Part shown: positions 25,163 through 32,255 of the stretch, one piece after another
How positions within the stretch are numbered: the first letter of the stretch is position 1
Layout: the number at the start of each line of letters is the position of its first letter
NCBI GenBank assembly: GCA_016873615.1
Contig: VGWX01000008.1
Span: 1 to 47,264 of the forward strand
DNA length: 47,264 nt
DNA from: Nitrospira sp.
Lineage (GTDB): Bacteria; Nitrospirota; Thermodesulfovibrionia; Thermodesulfovibrionales; SM23-35
Reading direction: 5' to 3'
Position numbers and translations under genes: made by a program
Notes under the pieces: model-generated
The model's database searches: none
Seen by the model: only the letters and a program-made list of their open reading frames with translations
What the model was told of the DNA's origin: nothing

Positions 25163-26446
25163 TTATCCGGCAGCCTCTATTATAATTGATGCAGCCTGGC
25201 CTTCGCAGCTTTGACAGTTGATCAGAATCTTTTGCAGGTTCATTCTTAAGGGTTTTCTCACAAGGTTAAACAGGATACTGCTGTCCGGCGAAGAAGTAAT
25301 CGTCGGCGGGACTATGCCTGAATCAAGCATCGAGATCCCGAGTATGATATCAACAGCAGGCGCGCCTGCAAGCAGGTGGCCTAATGCGCCCTTTGAAGAA
25401 AAGACGTTTACCTTGTCTATGCAATCAGCAAATATTTTATGAATCGCAAGGATTTCATTCTTATCTCCTGATATGGTTCCATCACCGTGTGCGATAATCA
25501 GATCAATATCGGATGGCTTAAGACCTGCGCTGTTAAGTGCTCCCTGCATTGCATTGCCAAGCGCACGTGCAGAAGGGCCTGGAAACTTTTCGTCAGACTC
25601 AAATGCGAAATTGTATCCGGTGGCAGATGCAAGACATTGCATCCCCCGCTCAACCGCAGATTGATGGGATTCGAGAGTAAGGATACCGCAGCCTTCTCCA
25701 AGTACAGTACCGTTCCTGCCGGCAGCAAAGGGTCTGCAGACCGGTTCTGTCAGGTCATTCGAAGTATTAAGGATGCCGCTGAGAAGACCTCGTACGAGAC
25801 TAAAGGGTGATATCTTCTCACTGACGCCTCCGCTAAGAACGGCCTGTGCCCTGCTGTCCAGCAATGTCTGCACCCCTTCTGCAATTGCCTGAGCGCCGGA
25901 GTCGGCATGAGGTGAAAATACTGTATTTTCACCCCTCATATCGAGACTTATGGCAACCTGACAGAAGCTGATATTGTTCAACATTGACAATGGCCACAGA
26001 GGATAAATCTCTCTGTATCCATCTGTATAAAACATATCGTAATTCAGGCTGCCGGAGGAATTCAGGGATTTCAGGACAGACGGAAGGAGGTCTTCTGCCT
26101 TATAGTCGACCATCCCCATACCGGCGAAAAAACCTATATCTTCTTTCGGGATGGAAGCCTTATCAAGGCCTGCCTGGGAAAAGGCGTCACGCGCACATTT
26201 CATGAGCATATATGAATGGGTATCCATAATGCGGGAATCCCTTGGATGTATACCGAGGTCTCGCGGATTAAGGTCTTTGACCTGTGCAGCAGACTTGCAT
26301 TCAAAACCTGATGGATCAAATCCTTTGATAGAGCTGATGCCTGTTTTCCCGGAAAGCAAGGCGTCCCATACCTCATCTCTTCCAATGCCGAGCGAACAGA
26401 CTATGCCTGCCCCGGTTATAACGACACGGTTATCGGTCAGGGACAT
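25163..26446 (-). CDS. Ketosynthase-fold protein lacking active-site Cys (chain-length-factor-like, KS2)
   Basis: The 427-residue protein keeps the condensing-enzyme fold (VVITGAGIVCSLG, GEGCGILTLES) and the histidines (His320 in AHGDGTISGD, Lys352/His357 in SKGALGHLLAG). The nucleophile segment, however, reads SPHADSGAQA (178-187), with Ala181 where Cys should be. In type II polyketide and aryl-polyene systems such Cys-less partners (KS-beta/CLF) pair with the catalytic KS encoded beside them and set chain length. Here the partner is KS1, encoded just upstream. Decarboxylation without condensation is the alternative. Confidence 0.88.
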   Translation of the reverse strand: MSLTDNRVVITGAGIVCSLGIGRDEVWDALLSGKTGISSIKGFDPSGFECKSAAQVKDLNPRDLGIHPRDSRIMDTHSYMLMKCARDAFSQAGLDKASIPKEDIGFFAGMGMVDYKAEDLLPSVLKSLNSSGSLNYDMFYTDGYREIYPLWPLSMLNNISFCQVAISLDMRGENTVFSPHADSGAQAIAEGVQTLLDSRAQAVLSGGVSEKISPFSLVRGLLSGILNTSNDLTEPVCRPFAAGRNGTVLGEGCGILTLESHQSAVERGMQCLASATGYNFAFESDEKFPGPSARALGNAMQGALNSAGLKPSDIDLIIAHGDGTISGDKNEILAIHKIFADCIDKVNVFSSKGALGHLLAGAPAVDIILGISMLDSGIVPPTITSSPDSSILFNLVRKPLRMNLQKILINCQSCEGQAASIIIEAAG

Positions 26447-26472
26447 TTCTTAAATAGTTGTAAAGAAAGTTT

Positions 26473-27768
26473 CTATCCATCAAATTTGCCGATACAGAGA
26501 CATGCGTTCTGCCCTCCGAAACCGAATGAGTTAGATATGGCGATCCTGTGTTCCTGTGTTCTTGCCGTATTTGGGACGTAATCAAGATCGCACTTTGGAT
26601 CAGGGAACTCATAATTAATTGTGGGAAGGATGGTGGATTGATTCATTCCTGCAAGTGTCAATATGCACTCTATGGCGCCTGCAGCGCCTATGGTATGTCC
26701 CAGCATGGATTTATTGGAGCTTATTGGGAGACTCCTTGCCCTTTCACCGAATACCTCCTTTATCGCAACAGTTTCAGTCAGGTCGTTTTGGACCGTGGAT
26801 GTGCCGTGCGCATTGATATAATCAACGTCTTCAAAAGAGATGCCGGCATCCTCCAATGCGCCTCTTATAGCCAAGATTGCGCCCAGTCCTTTTGGGTGCG
26901 TATCAGTAATCCTGTATGCATCGGCAGAGGAGGCGTATCCGAGGATCTCTCCGTATATCGGCACACCGCGTGAGCGTGCATGCTCCAGTTCTTCCAGAAT
27001 AATGGTCCCTGCGCCTTCCGACATCACAAACCCGTTTCTCTTGCGGTCAAATGGCCGCGACGCTTTCTGGGGTGTGGTATATCTTTCAGACAAGGCCTTA
27101 ATCAGCACAAAACCGATGAAACCGATAAAATTTAATGTGGTGTCGCAGCCTCCGGCGATCATGACATCAGCCTTTCCTTCCTGGAGCATCCTGCATGCTT
27201 CACCGATTGCCTGAGAGCCTGCAGCACATGCGGATACGATCGATAGGTTGGGGCCTTTGCAGTTAGAGAGTATCGAGAGCATGGACGTCACAACATCAGG
27301 CTTTCTTCTTAAAAAATTGAGATACGAGTACCCCCCTGCCTGCAGCAGGCCTTTCATATCCCAGGAGCCATTCCCATTATAGAACCTATGGAGGAAGACG
27401 AGATCTTCAATAGTCGGGTTATCGGCATGATAACCGAGAGAGACGCCGATTCTCTCCCGTGCTGCTATTTTGTCGGTTTGAGCCTGTTCAGTTGCCTCGA
27501 GGGTTGCAGCCCTGATCAGCCTGAGACCGCGGGCAGAGAATTTATAATACCGCTGAGCTATAGGATCACGTATCTCATCAAGCCATCTGTCCTGCACCTG
27601 TCCTCCGATCTGACAGGGCAACCCTTTTGTATCAAAAGAGGTAATATAATCAATGCCTGAAAGCCCCTGTTTAGCGTTACTGAATGTCTCTTCTGTATTT
27701 TTCCCGAGGGGCGTTATCATTCCATAACCGGTTACAACTACCCTTCTTTTTAGAAATTCTCTGGACAT
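26473..27768 (-). CDS. Beta-ketoacyl-ACP synthase, FabF-like (KS1, likely KS-alpha)
   Basis: A 431-residue condensing enzyme with Cys181 in IVSACAAGSQ, His321 in NAHGTSTVQND and Lys353/His358 in SNKSMLGHTIGAAG, all canonical. VMSEGAGTIILEE and the terminal SFGFGGQNACL fit FabF. The gene immediately precedes the Cys-less KS2, an order typical of KS-alpha/KS-beta pairs. It follows the carrier protein gene by 20 bp and is part of the same operon. Confidence 0.94.
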   Translation of the reverse strand: MSREFLKRRVVVTGYGMITPLGKNTEETFSNAKQGLSGIDYITSFDTKGLPCQIGGQVQDRWLDEIRDPIAQRYYKFSARGLRLIRAATLEATEQAQTDKIAARERIGVSLGYHADNPTIEDLVFLHRFYNGNGSWDMKGLLQAGGYSYLNFLRRKPDVVTSMLSILSNCKGPNLSIVSACAAGSQAIGEACRMLQEGKADVMIAGGCDTTLNFIGFIGFVLIKALSERYTTPQKASRPFDRKRNGFVMSEGAGTIILEELEHARSRGVPIYGEILGYASSADAYRITDTHPKGLGAILAIRGALEDAGISFEDVDYINAHGTSTVQNDLTETVAIKEVFGERARSLPISSNKSMLGHTIGAAGAIECILTLAGMNQSTILPTINYEFPDPKCDLDYVPNTARTQEHRIAISNSFGFGGQNACLCIGKFDG

Positions 27769-27788
27769 AATAAATGAATGCAGATGTA

Positions 27789-28352
27789 TTAAAAAATTTT
27801 CTTTTCTTCCTGGACCTTTGTCAGCCAGGCCTTTATGAGATCATCGCCATTTGTAAAGGCTGCATATTCTTGGCATGAACCACATTTGATGCGGAGACTG
27901 TTTTCTGACTGCCATTCAGAATTTCCGCAGGCTGAACACTTTTCAGGGAGGCTGTCGAGAATATCCAGCACGCCCCTTGTTAAGGACTGAACTGTGACCA
28001 GTGCAGGCACTTCGTCCATATCCATGCCGGCGCGCAACTCAGGAAAGTTTTCGCCCATGCGGAATTGCAGCAGAGAGACAGCTTTGTCGGTAATCCGGCT
28101 GTTCGCATCAATGGCAGAGCCCTCACCGAACATCTCTTCGATATGCTCAAGTATAAAATGCCGCGCCATCTTGATCCCGAAAGCCTGCTCAAGACGGTAA
28201 TTGATATCGAGGAAATCGAGAGACTCTGCGCCAAGATCTTTAATGAGAGAACTCTCCGCAGTAATGGAATCCTTGTCGATATTAAGAGTTTCAGCTATCG
28301 CCTTTTTGACTTCCTCAAATACAGTTGCTTCTGTAATAAAATTCTGGCTCAT
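27789..28352 (-). CDS. Acyl carrier protein with C-terminal zinc ribbon
   Basis: I place the start at the ATG at 28352, preceded by GGAGG at proper spacing. The frame is open further upstream but without such a site. Residues 8-80 form an ACP with the phosphopantetheine serine Ser44 in DLGAESLDF. A segment of about 50 residues of unknown role follows. The C-terminus has CSAC (139-142) and CGSC (157-160), a four-cysteine zinc ribbon. At 187 residues it is more than twice the normal ACP length. The zinc ribbon may dock partner enzymes, which is inference. It is the only ACP in the cluster. Confidence 0.9.
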   Translation of the reverse strand: MSQNFITEATVFEEVKKAIAETLNIDKDSITAESSLIKDLGAESLDFLDINYRLEQAFGIKMARHFILEHIEEMFGEGSAIDANSRITDKAVSLLQFRMGENFPELRAGMDMDEVPALVTVQSLTRGVLDILDSLPEKCSACGNSEWQSENSLRIKCGSCQEYAAFTNGDDLIKAWLTKVQEEKKIF

Positions 28353-28380
28353 AAGGTAACCTCCGAATAAGGCATATATT

Positions 28381-29184
28381 TCAATATGATAATTCCTGTT
28401 TTTTATCTGCTTTAAGGAAAGGTCTGTAAAGTCTGTTGCTGAGTCCCCTGTCAACAACGATCATCTGCCCCTGTATCCCCCTGCTTGCAGGGTCGCATAG
28501 GAAAACGACAGCGTCTGCTATTTCATCAGGTTCAACAAAAAGCTCATCAGGTATCTGGTCAAGTTCTTCCCAGTACTGACGGAGGACTTTAAAAGAGTCT
28601 GTTTTCACAATGCCTCCGCATATGCCATTGACTGATATCTTCTTTATGCTCAGGCTTTCAGCAAGGTCTCTGACAGCGGATTCCATTGCTGCCTTCATGG
28701 TCCCCAAAGGATATGCAGGGTTGTAAAAACGGCTTCCGAGGCTTGATATAAAAACAATTTTTCCTGCTGATTTTTCAAGCAGGGGAAGAGCTGCCTGAAC
28801 GCAGAATATGTTGCCAAGGTAATTCGTTTCAACAAGCTGTCGCAATTCCCTCTCGGGAAGTTTCTCCAAAGGTTTGAAAGGAGCCTTTGCAGCATTCAAA
28901 ATTAGAAAGTCCAGACGACCCAATTTTTCATCTATTTCATGAAACATCTCTTTCACTGATTCCTTCACAGCTATATCAGCCTGAATGAGGAAGGCACGGC
29001 GTCCCATATCCCGGATATCTTTACACAGGAGCTCTCCCTGTTCCTGGGATTTACCTCCTGATTTGCGGAAATTAACAATAATATCAGCGCCCTGCGTGGC
29101 AAATTTCCTCGCAATTGCGCTCCCGATGCCACGGGAACTCCCTGTTATTAATGCAATTTTATCTTTGAAGAAATTACAGTGCAT
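28381..29184 (-). CDS. Short-chain dehydrogenase, FabL-like (probable enoyl-ACP reductase)
   Basis: An SDR with ALITGSSRGIGSAIA for cofactor binding and ILNAAKAPF in the NNAG position. The stretch from FISSLGSRFY through AYPLGTMKAAMES strongly recalls Bacillus FabL (ISSLGSIRYL... SKAALE), which lacks the YxxxK motif of FabG. The end GQMIVVDRGLS also fits. With FabG and two dehydratases present, an enoyl reductase would complete the reductive cycle. I chose the ATG at 29184 because it begins just ahead of the fold. An ATG at 29208 is also in frame, inside an upstream palindrome. It heads the operon. Confidence 0.85.
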   Translation of the reverse strand: MHCNFFKDKIALITGSSRGIGSAIARKFATQGADIIVNFRKSGGKSQEQGELLCKDIRDMGRRAFLIQADIAVKESVKEMFHEIDEKLGRLDFLILNAAKAPFKPLEKLPERELRQLVETNYLGNIFCVQAALPLLEKSAGKIVFISSLGSRFYNPAYPLGTMKAAMESAVRDLAESLSIKKISVNGICGGIVKTDSFKVLRQYWEELDQIPDELFVEPDEIADAVVFLCDPASRGIQGQMIVVDRGLSNRLYRPFLKADKKQELSY

Positions 29185-29191
29185 AATTTTG

Positions 29192-29213
29192 AATCTATAA
29201 TATATCATAGATT
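29192..29213. promoter_or_regulatory. Palindrome at the divergent lipid cluster / mla promoter region
   Basis: AATCTAT (29192-29198) and ATAGATT (29207-29213) are perfectly inverted around an 8-nt AT-only centre, 8 bp upstream of the first gene of the lipid operon. The position between divergent operons suggests a regulator site or overlapping AT-rich promoter. On the other side a TATAAT box at 29291-29296 probably serves mlaC. Confidence 0.4.
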
Positions 29214-29343
29214 AATATATTAAAGGTTGAAAACGCTTCTTTTAAAGGGTACTATTACTGAAAGGTGATCGAACCCCGGCAGAAAAGTGATATAATTGAT
29301 CTGTTTAAAAGGATACAGATTCCAAAAACATAAGGGGGAAGCT

Positions 29344-29937
29344 ATGAGAAAGCAAGGAATAGCTTTAACGCTCATCATTCTACTAATCGTTCCGCTCTCA
29401 GTCCATGCAGGAGCTCCGCTTGACAGCGTCAAAGGAAACATCAATAAGGTGCTTGATGTTTTACGTGACCCGGCTCTTAAGGGAGAATCAGGGAAAAAGA
29501 CCAAGAGACAGAAAATCAGATCTATTTCAGACAAGATGTTCGATTACTCCGAGCTTTCAAGGAGGACATTGGGGCAGGACTGGAAGAAACTGAACCCTGC
29601 GCAGCAGAATGAGTTTACCGACCTCTACAAATCTCTTCTTGAAGATGCGTATGCCGACAAGATCATAAACTATACGGATGAAAAGGTGGCCTTCAGCAAA
29701 GAGAACCAGCTCTCGGAAAAAACATTTGAGGTGCAGACTACAATTCTGACAAAAAAAGCTGATATACCTATTTACTACAGGGTAATTCAAAAGGATGGAG
29801 AATGGAAGGTATACGATGTTGTTATCGAAGGCGTAAGCCTGATCAATAACTACCGCAATCAATTCAGGGAGATACTAATGAATAAATCGCCTGAAGTATT
29901 GCTCGATACCTTAAAAAAGAAAGTCGGAAAGGCATAA
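29344..29937 (+). CDS. MlaC-family periplasmic phospholipid-binding protein
   Basis: I place the start at the ATG at 29344, preceded by AAGGGGG. This gives 197 residues with a signal peptide ending near VHAG. The rest matches the MlaC/Ttg2D pattern: a helical N-terminal part, then FDYSELSRRTLGQDWKKLNPAQQNEFTDLYKSLLEDAYADKI and the beta-rich YRVIQKDGEWKVYDVVIEGVSLINNYRNQF. MlaC shuttles phospholipids between the outer-membrane MlaA complex and the inner-membrane MlaFEDB. Only mlaC and mlaA are present here, 35 bp apart, next to a lipid synthesis operon. Confidence 0.93.
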   Translation: MRKQGIALTLIILLIVPLSVHAGAPLDSVKGNINKVLDVLRDPALKGESGKKTKRQKIRSISDKMFDYSELSRRTLGQDWKKLNPAQQNEFTDLYKSLLEDAYADKIINYTDEKVAFSKENQLSEKTFEVQTTILTKKADIPIYYRVIQKDGEWKVYDVVIEGVSLINNYRNQFREILMNKSPEVLLDTLKKKVGKA

Positions 29938-29972
29938 ATCTAAAAGATTGTACTGAATAAGGAGGGGAGTTC

Positions 29973-31364
29973 ATGAAGCTGATTATTATGGTATGTGCGA
30001 TCCTCACATGTCTTTCGTTGAGTTTCTCCCAAGTTGTTGCTGCATCTACCGGAGATGTTCTGGAAAAATCTCTCACTCAGACTGAAGAGGGGGAAAAGCC
30101 TCTTATAACAGACCAGGCAAAACCAGACGCAGCGAAAGCAGAGGAGTCGAAATATGTTGCGCCTGTGAATAATGCCGGCGAAGAAGAGGGCGAAGAAGAG
30201 ACGGTGAAGATAGCTGATCCTTTACGCCCATGGAACAATGCAATGTACCATTTTAACGATAAGTTCTATTTCTGGATACTGAAACCTGTTGCCCAGGGCT
30301 ATTCAAAGGCAGTTCCTGAAGACATGAGACTATCGGTCAGTAACTTTTTTTCAAATCTTGCCATGCCGATACGTTTTGTCAGCAACCTTTTACAGTTGAA
30401 AATAAAAAACGCCGGAAATGAACTGCTCAGGTTTGTTTATAACACAACAGCCGGGGTCGGTGGTCTTGCTGATGCTGCAAAGCTCGATTTCGGCATCAAA
30501 CAGCATGATGAAGACATTGGCCAGGCCCTTGGCAGTTATGGCATCGGCCATGGATTCTATCTTGTCTGGCCTTTCCTTGGGCCATCGTCTCTTCGTGATA
30601 CAATCGGCAGGATCGGAGACGGTTTCCTGAATCCGGTCAGTTATGTTACCCCATGGGAATCAGCCGCAGGGATAAAGGTTTATGACAGGGTGAATGAAAC
30701 GACATTCCATATAGGAGATTATGAGGACCTTAAGAAATCAGCCATTGATCCCTATGTTTCCTTGCGTGATGCGTATGTCCAATACCGCAAAAAGAAGGTA
30801 GAGGAAACTGATGCGTCTGCTGAAGTGGAGTCTCAGTCTTCCATACAACCGGTTGGACAACCTGAACCTGCACAACCATTAATGACAAAACTTGAACCTG
30901 ATCAACAACCTCTTAATAATCCTGAACCTGTAAAGCAATCAGGCACTGCGCCTGAACCTTTACAACAATCAACTGAACAAACAGAATCCGTAAAACAGCC
31001 GGGAACATTTTTTAAGCATGCAGAAACATTTTTTAAACTGCCTGAACCTGGTCAGAAACAAGTTGTTCCAAAGCCGTTAGAAAAAAAAGAACTGCTTAAA
31101 TCTACAATCCCTAATAATTATCATGCAACCAAACCAGTCCATGTCCAGATCGGCGTATTTAAAGAAAGAAGCAATGCAGAGGATTTCAAAGAAAAATATA
31201 AAAAAAAAGGCTATGATACTTTTACCCTTGAATGCCCGACCAAACAGCCGGGTGCAATCTACAGGGTTCTGATAGGTATTTTCAGCAATAAAAAAGAAGC
31301 TGCCCGGCAGGCATACGAAATTCGCAGCAAAGAAAAAATAGATGCAATTATTTACCATGAGTGA
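29973..31364 (+). CDS. MlaA (VacJ) protein fused to a C-terminal SPOR domain
   Basis: The 463-residue protein has a signal peptide (1-24) without a clear lipobox, an acidic spacer (30-80) and an MlaA/VacJ domain at about 82-265 (ADPLRPWNNAMYHFNDKFY, NLLRF-like segments, YGIGHGFYLVWPFLGPSS, FLNPVSYV). A Pro/Gln/Glu linker of about 100 residues with repeated PEP motifs follows. A SPOR domain closes the protein (388-463: VHVQIGVFKERSNAEDF, IYRVLIGIFSNKKEA). MlaA removes misplaced phospholipid from the outer leaflet of the outer membrane. SPOR domains bind denuded septal peptidoglycan. The fusion could tether MlaA to the wall or the division site. MlaA proteins usually end after their own domain. 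Confidence 0.93.
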   Translation: MKLIIMVCAILTCLSLSFSQVVAASTGDVLEKSLTQTEEGEKPLITDQAKPDAAKAEESKYVAPVNNAGEEEGEEETVKIADPLRPWNNAMYHFNDKFYFWILKPVAQGYSKAVPEDMRLSVSNFFSNLAMPIRFVSNLLQLKIKNAGNELLRFVYNTTAGVGGLADAAKLDFGIKQHDEDIGQALGSYGIGHGFYLVWPFLGPSSLRDTIGRIGDGFLNPVSYVTPWESAAGIKVYDRVNETTFHIGDYEDLKKSAIDPYVSLRDAYVQYRKKKVEETDASAEVESQSSIQPVGQPEPAQPLMTKLEPDQQPLNNPEPVKQSGTAPEPLQQSTEQTESVKQPGTFFKHAETFFKLPEPGQKQVVPKPLEKKELLKSTIPNNYHATKPVHVQIGVFKERSNAEDFKEKYKKKGYDTFTLECPTKQPGAIYRVLIGIFSNKKEAARQAYEIRSKEKIDAIIYHE

Positions 31365-31382
31365 TTCTATAAGGAGGGACAG

Positions 31383-31718
31383 ATGAACAGATTCAGATGT
31401 ACAGTTGTATTTGCAGTATCAGTTATGATGCTGCTGACAGCTGTCTTATGTTTTGCGGAAGATGAGAAAACTGAATGCAGTCCTGAAGAAATCTACGAGG
31501 CCTGTGACCAAAACAAGGATGGCAAAATAAGCAGGGAAGAATGGAACACGATTGATATCAACAAAGACGACACTATTACGCACGACGAATGGGACCGGTA
31601 CAAATATAAGAGCGCTGATAAAAAAACCAAACCTTTCCGGATACGGTATTTTGACGTCTACGGTGATGGAACTATGGACAGGGAAGAATTTTTAAGAAAC
31701 TATCAGAGGTTTCAATAG
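31383..31718 (+). CDS. Secreted EF-hand calcium-binding protein
   Basis: A 111-residue protein with a signal peptide (1-24, ending LCFAE) and three EF-hand loops: DQNKDGKISREE, DINKDDTITHDE and DVYGDGTMDREE, each with acidic ligands at the expected positions. The second loop has Asp in place of the usual central Gly. It follows the mlaA gene by 18 bp with an AAGGAGG ribosome site, so it is probably in the same operon. Calcium sensing or buffering in the periplasm is likely. A link to lipid traffic is only suggested by position. Confidence 0.88.
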   Translation: MNRFRCTVVFAVSVMMLLTAVLCFAEDEKTECSPEEIYEACDQNKDGKISREEWNTIDINKDDTITHDEWDRYKYKSADKKTKPFRIRYFDVYGDGTMDREEFLRNYQRFQ

Positions 31719-31768
31719 AGAACGGATTTATTAACATCATAAGTAAAACCGCATTATTATCTTAATGT

Positions 31769-31832
31769 TGTCATTCTGGCTTGTCCAGAATCATTCCTAT
31801 ATCAAAAAGATTCCCGACAAGCGGGAATGACA
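31769..31832. repeat. TGTCATTC/GAATGACA inverted-repeat element
   Basis: The outer arms TGTCATTC and GAATGACA enclose two hairpins, TTCTGGCTTGTCCAGAA (31774-31790) and TTCCCGACAAGCGGGAA (31811-31827). A shorter relative lies at 4584-4609. Its place after the EF-hand gene stop makes it a possible transcription end structure, though no strong T-run follows. Confidence 0.6.
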
Positions 31833-31866
31833 TAAAGTGTTAGCGCCTGCTTCTACTTCCTCATTT

Positions 31867-32019
31867 CTATGTCTTTGTATGGAGGCGCAATTTTTTGTTC
31901 TTCTTCATCAAATCAACCAGTTCTGTATGCATCTGTGTAATACCTAACTTGCATATGACACAGATGCCGTCTTTCTGGTTCGTTGAATTGTCGCATTTCA
32001 TACATTTATGAGCTTTCAT
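31867..32019 (-). CDS. 50-residue double-CxxC zinc-finger-like protein
   Basis: From an ATG at 32019 the minus strand reads MKAHKCMKCDNSTNQKDGIC and continues with a second knuckle, CVIC, before a Lys-rich tail. The four cysteines (CMKC and CVIC) form a likely zinc ribbon. A weak AGGCGG ribosome site lies upstream. The function is unknown. A real gene is supported by the paired CxxC spacing and coherent composition. Its shortness and the repeat-filled surroundings lower certainty. Confidence 0.5.
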   Translation of the reverse strand: MKAHKCMKCDNSTNQKDGICVICKLGITQMHTELVDLMKKNKKLRLHTKT

Positions 32020-32045
32020 AGTTTTTTATTACCGCCTTTCTTCTG

Positions 32046-32090
32046 TTTAATCAAAAGAATACCTCGCAGCTCTGCTGCGGGGTAGTTCAT
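32046..32090. repeat. TCAAAAGAAT hairpin repeat (second copy)
   Basis: This shares TTTAATCAAAAGAAT followed by a CCTCGCAGC/GCTGCGGGG hairpin with the element at 8546-8585. The stem bases differ in a compensatory way (GAAGC/GCTTC versus GCAGC/GCTGC), so the fold is kept rather than the sequence. The rest of the gap up to the dinG start (32091-32255) is AT-rich, with no gene recognised. Confidence 0.6.
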
Positions 32091-32255
32091 TATCTCTGTT
32101 TCCCTGAATTGTCCCGCATTCAATTTGCTTATTAATCTAATAATATACGAAAATTATTAAGAAGTCATGAATGGAATATGAAGAAGTTATGAAGACAATG
32201 TTGTCTGGAGAAAAAACCATATTGAAAAAATATGGAAACAGGATAATGATTAAAT

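Noticed and set aside
28353-28457. Upstream extension of the acyl carrier protein
   Set aside because: It overlaps the reductase gene end and lacks a ribosome site, while ATG 28352 has GGAGG at correct spacing.
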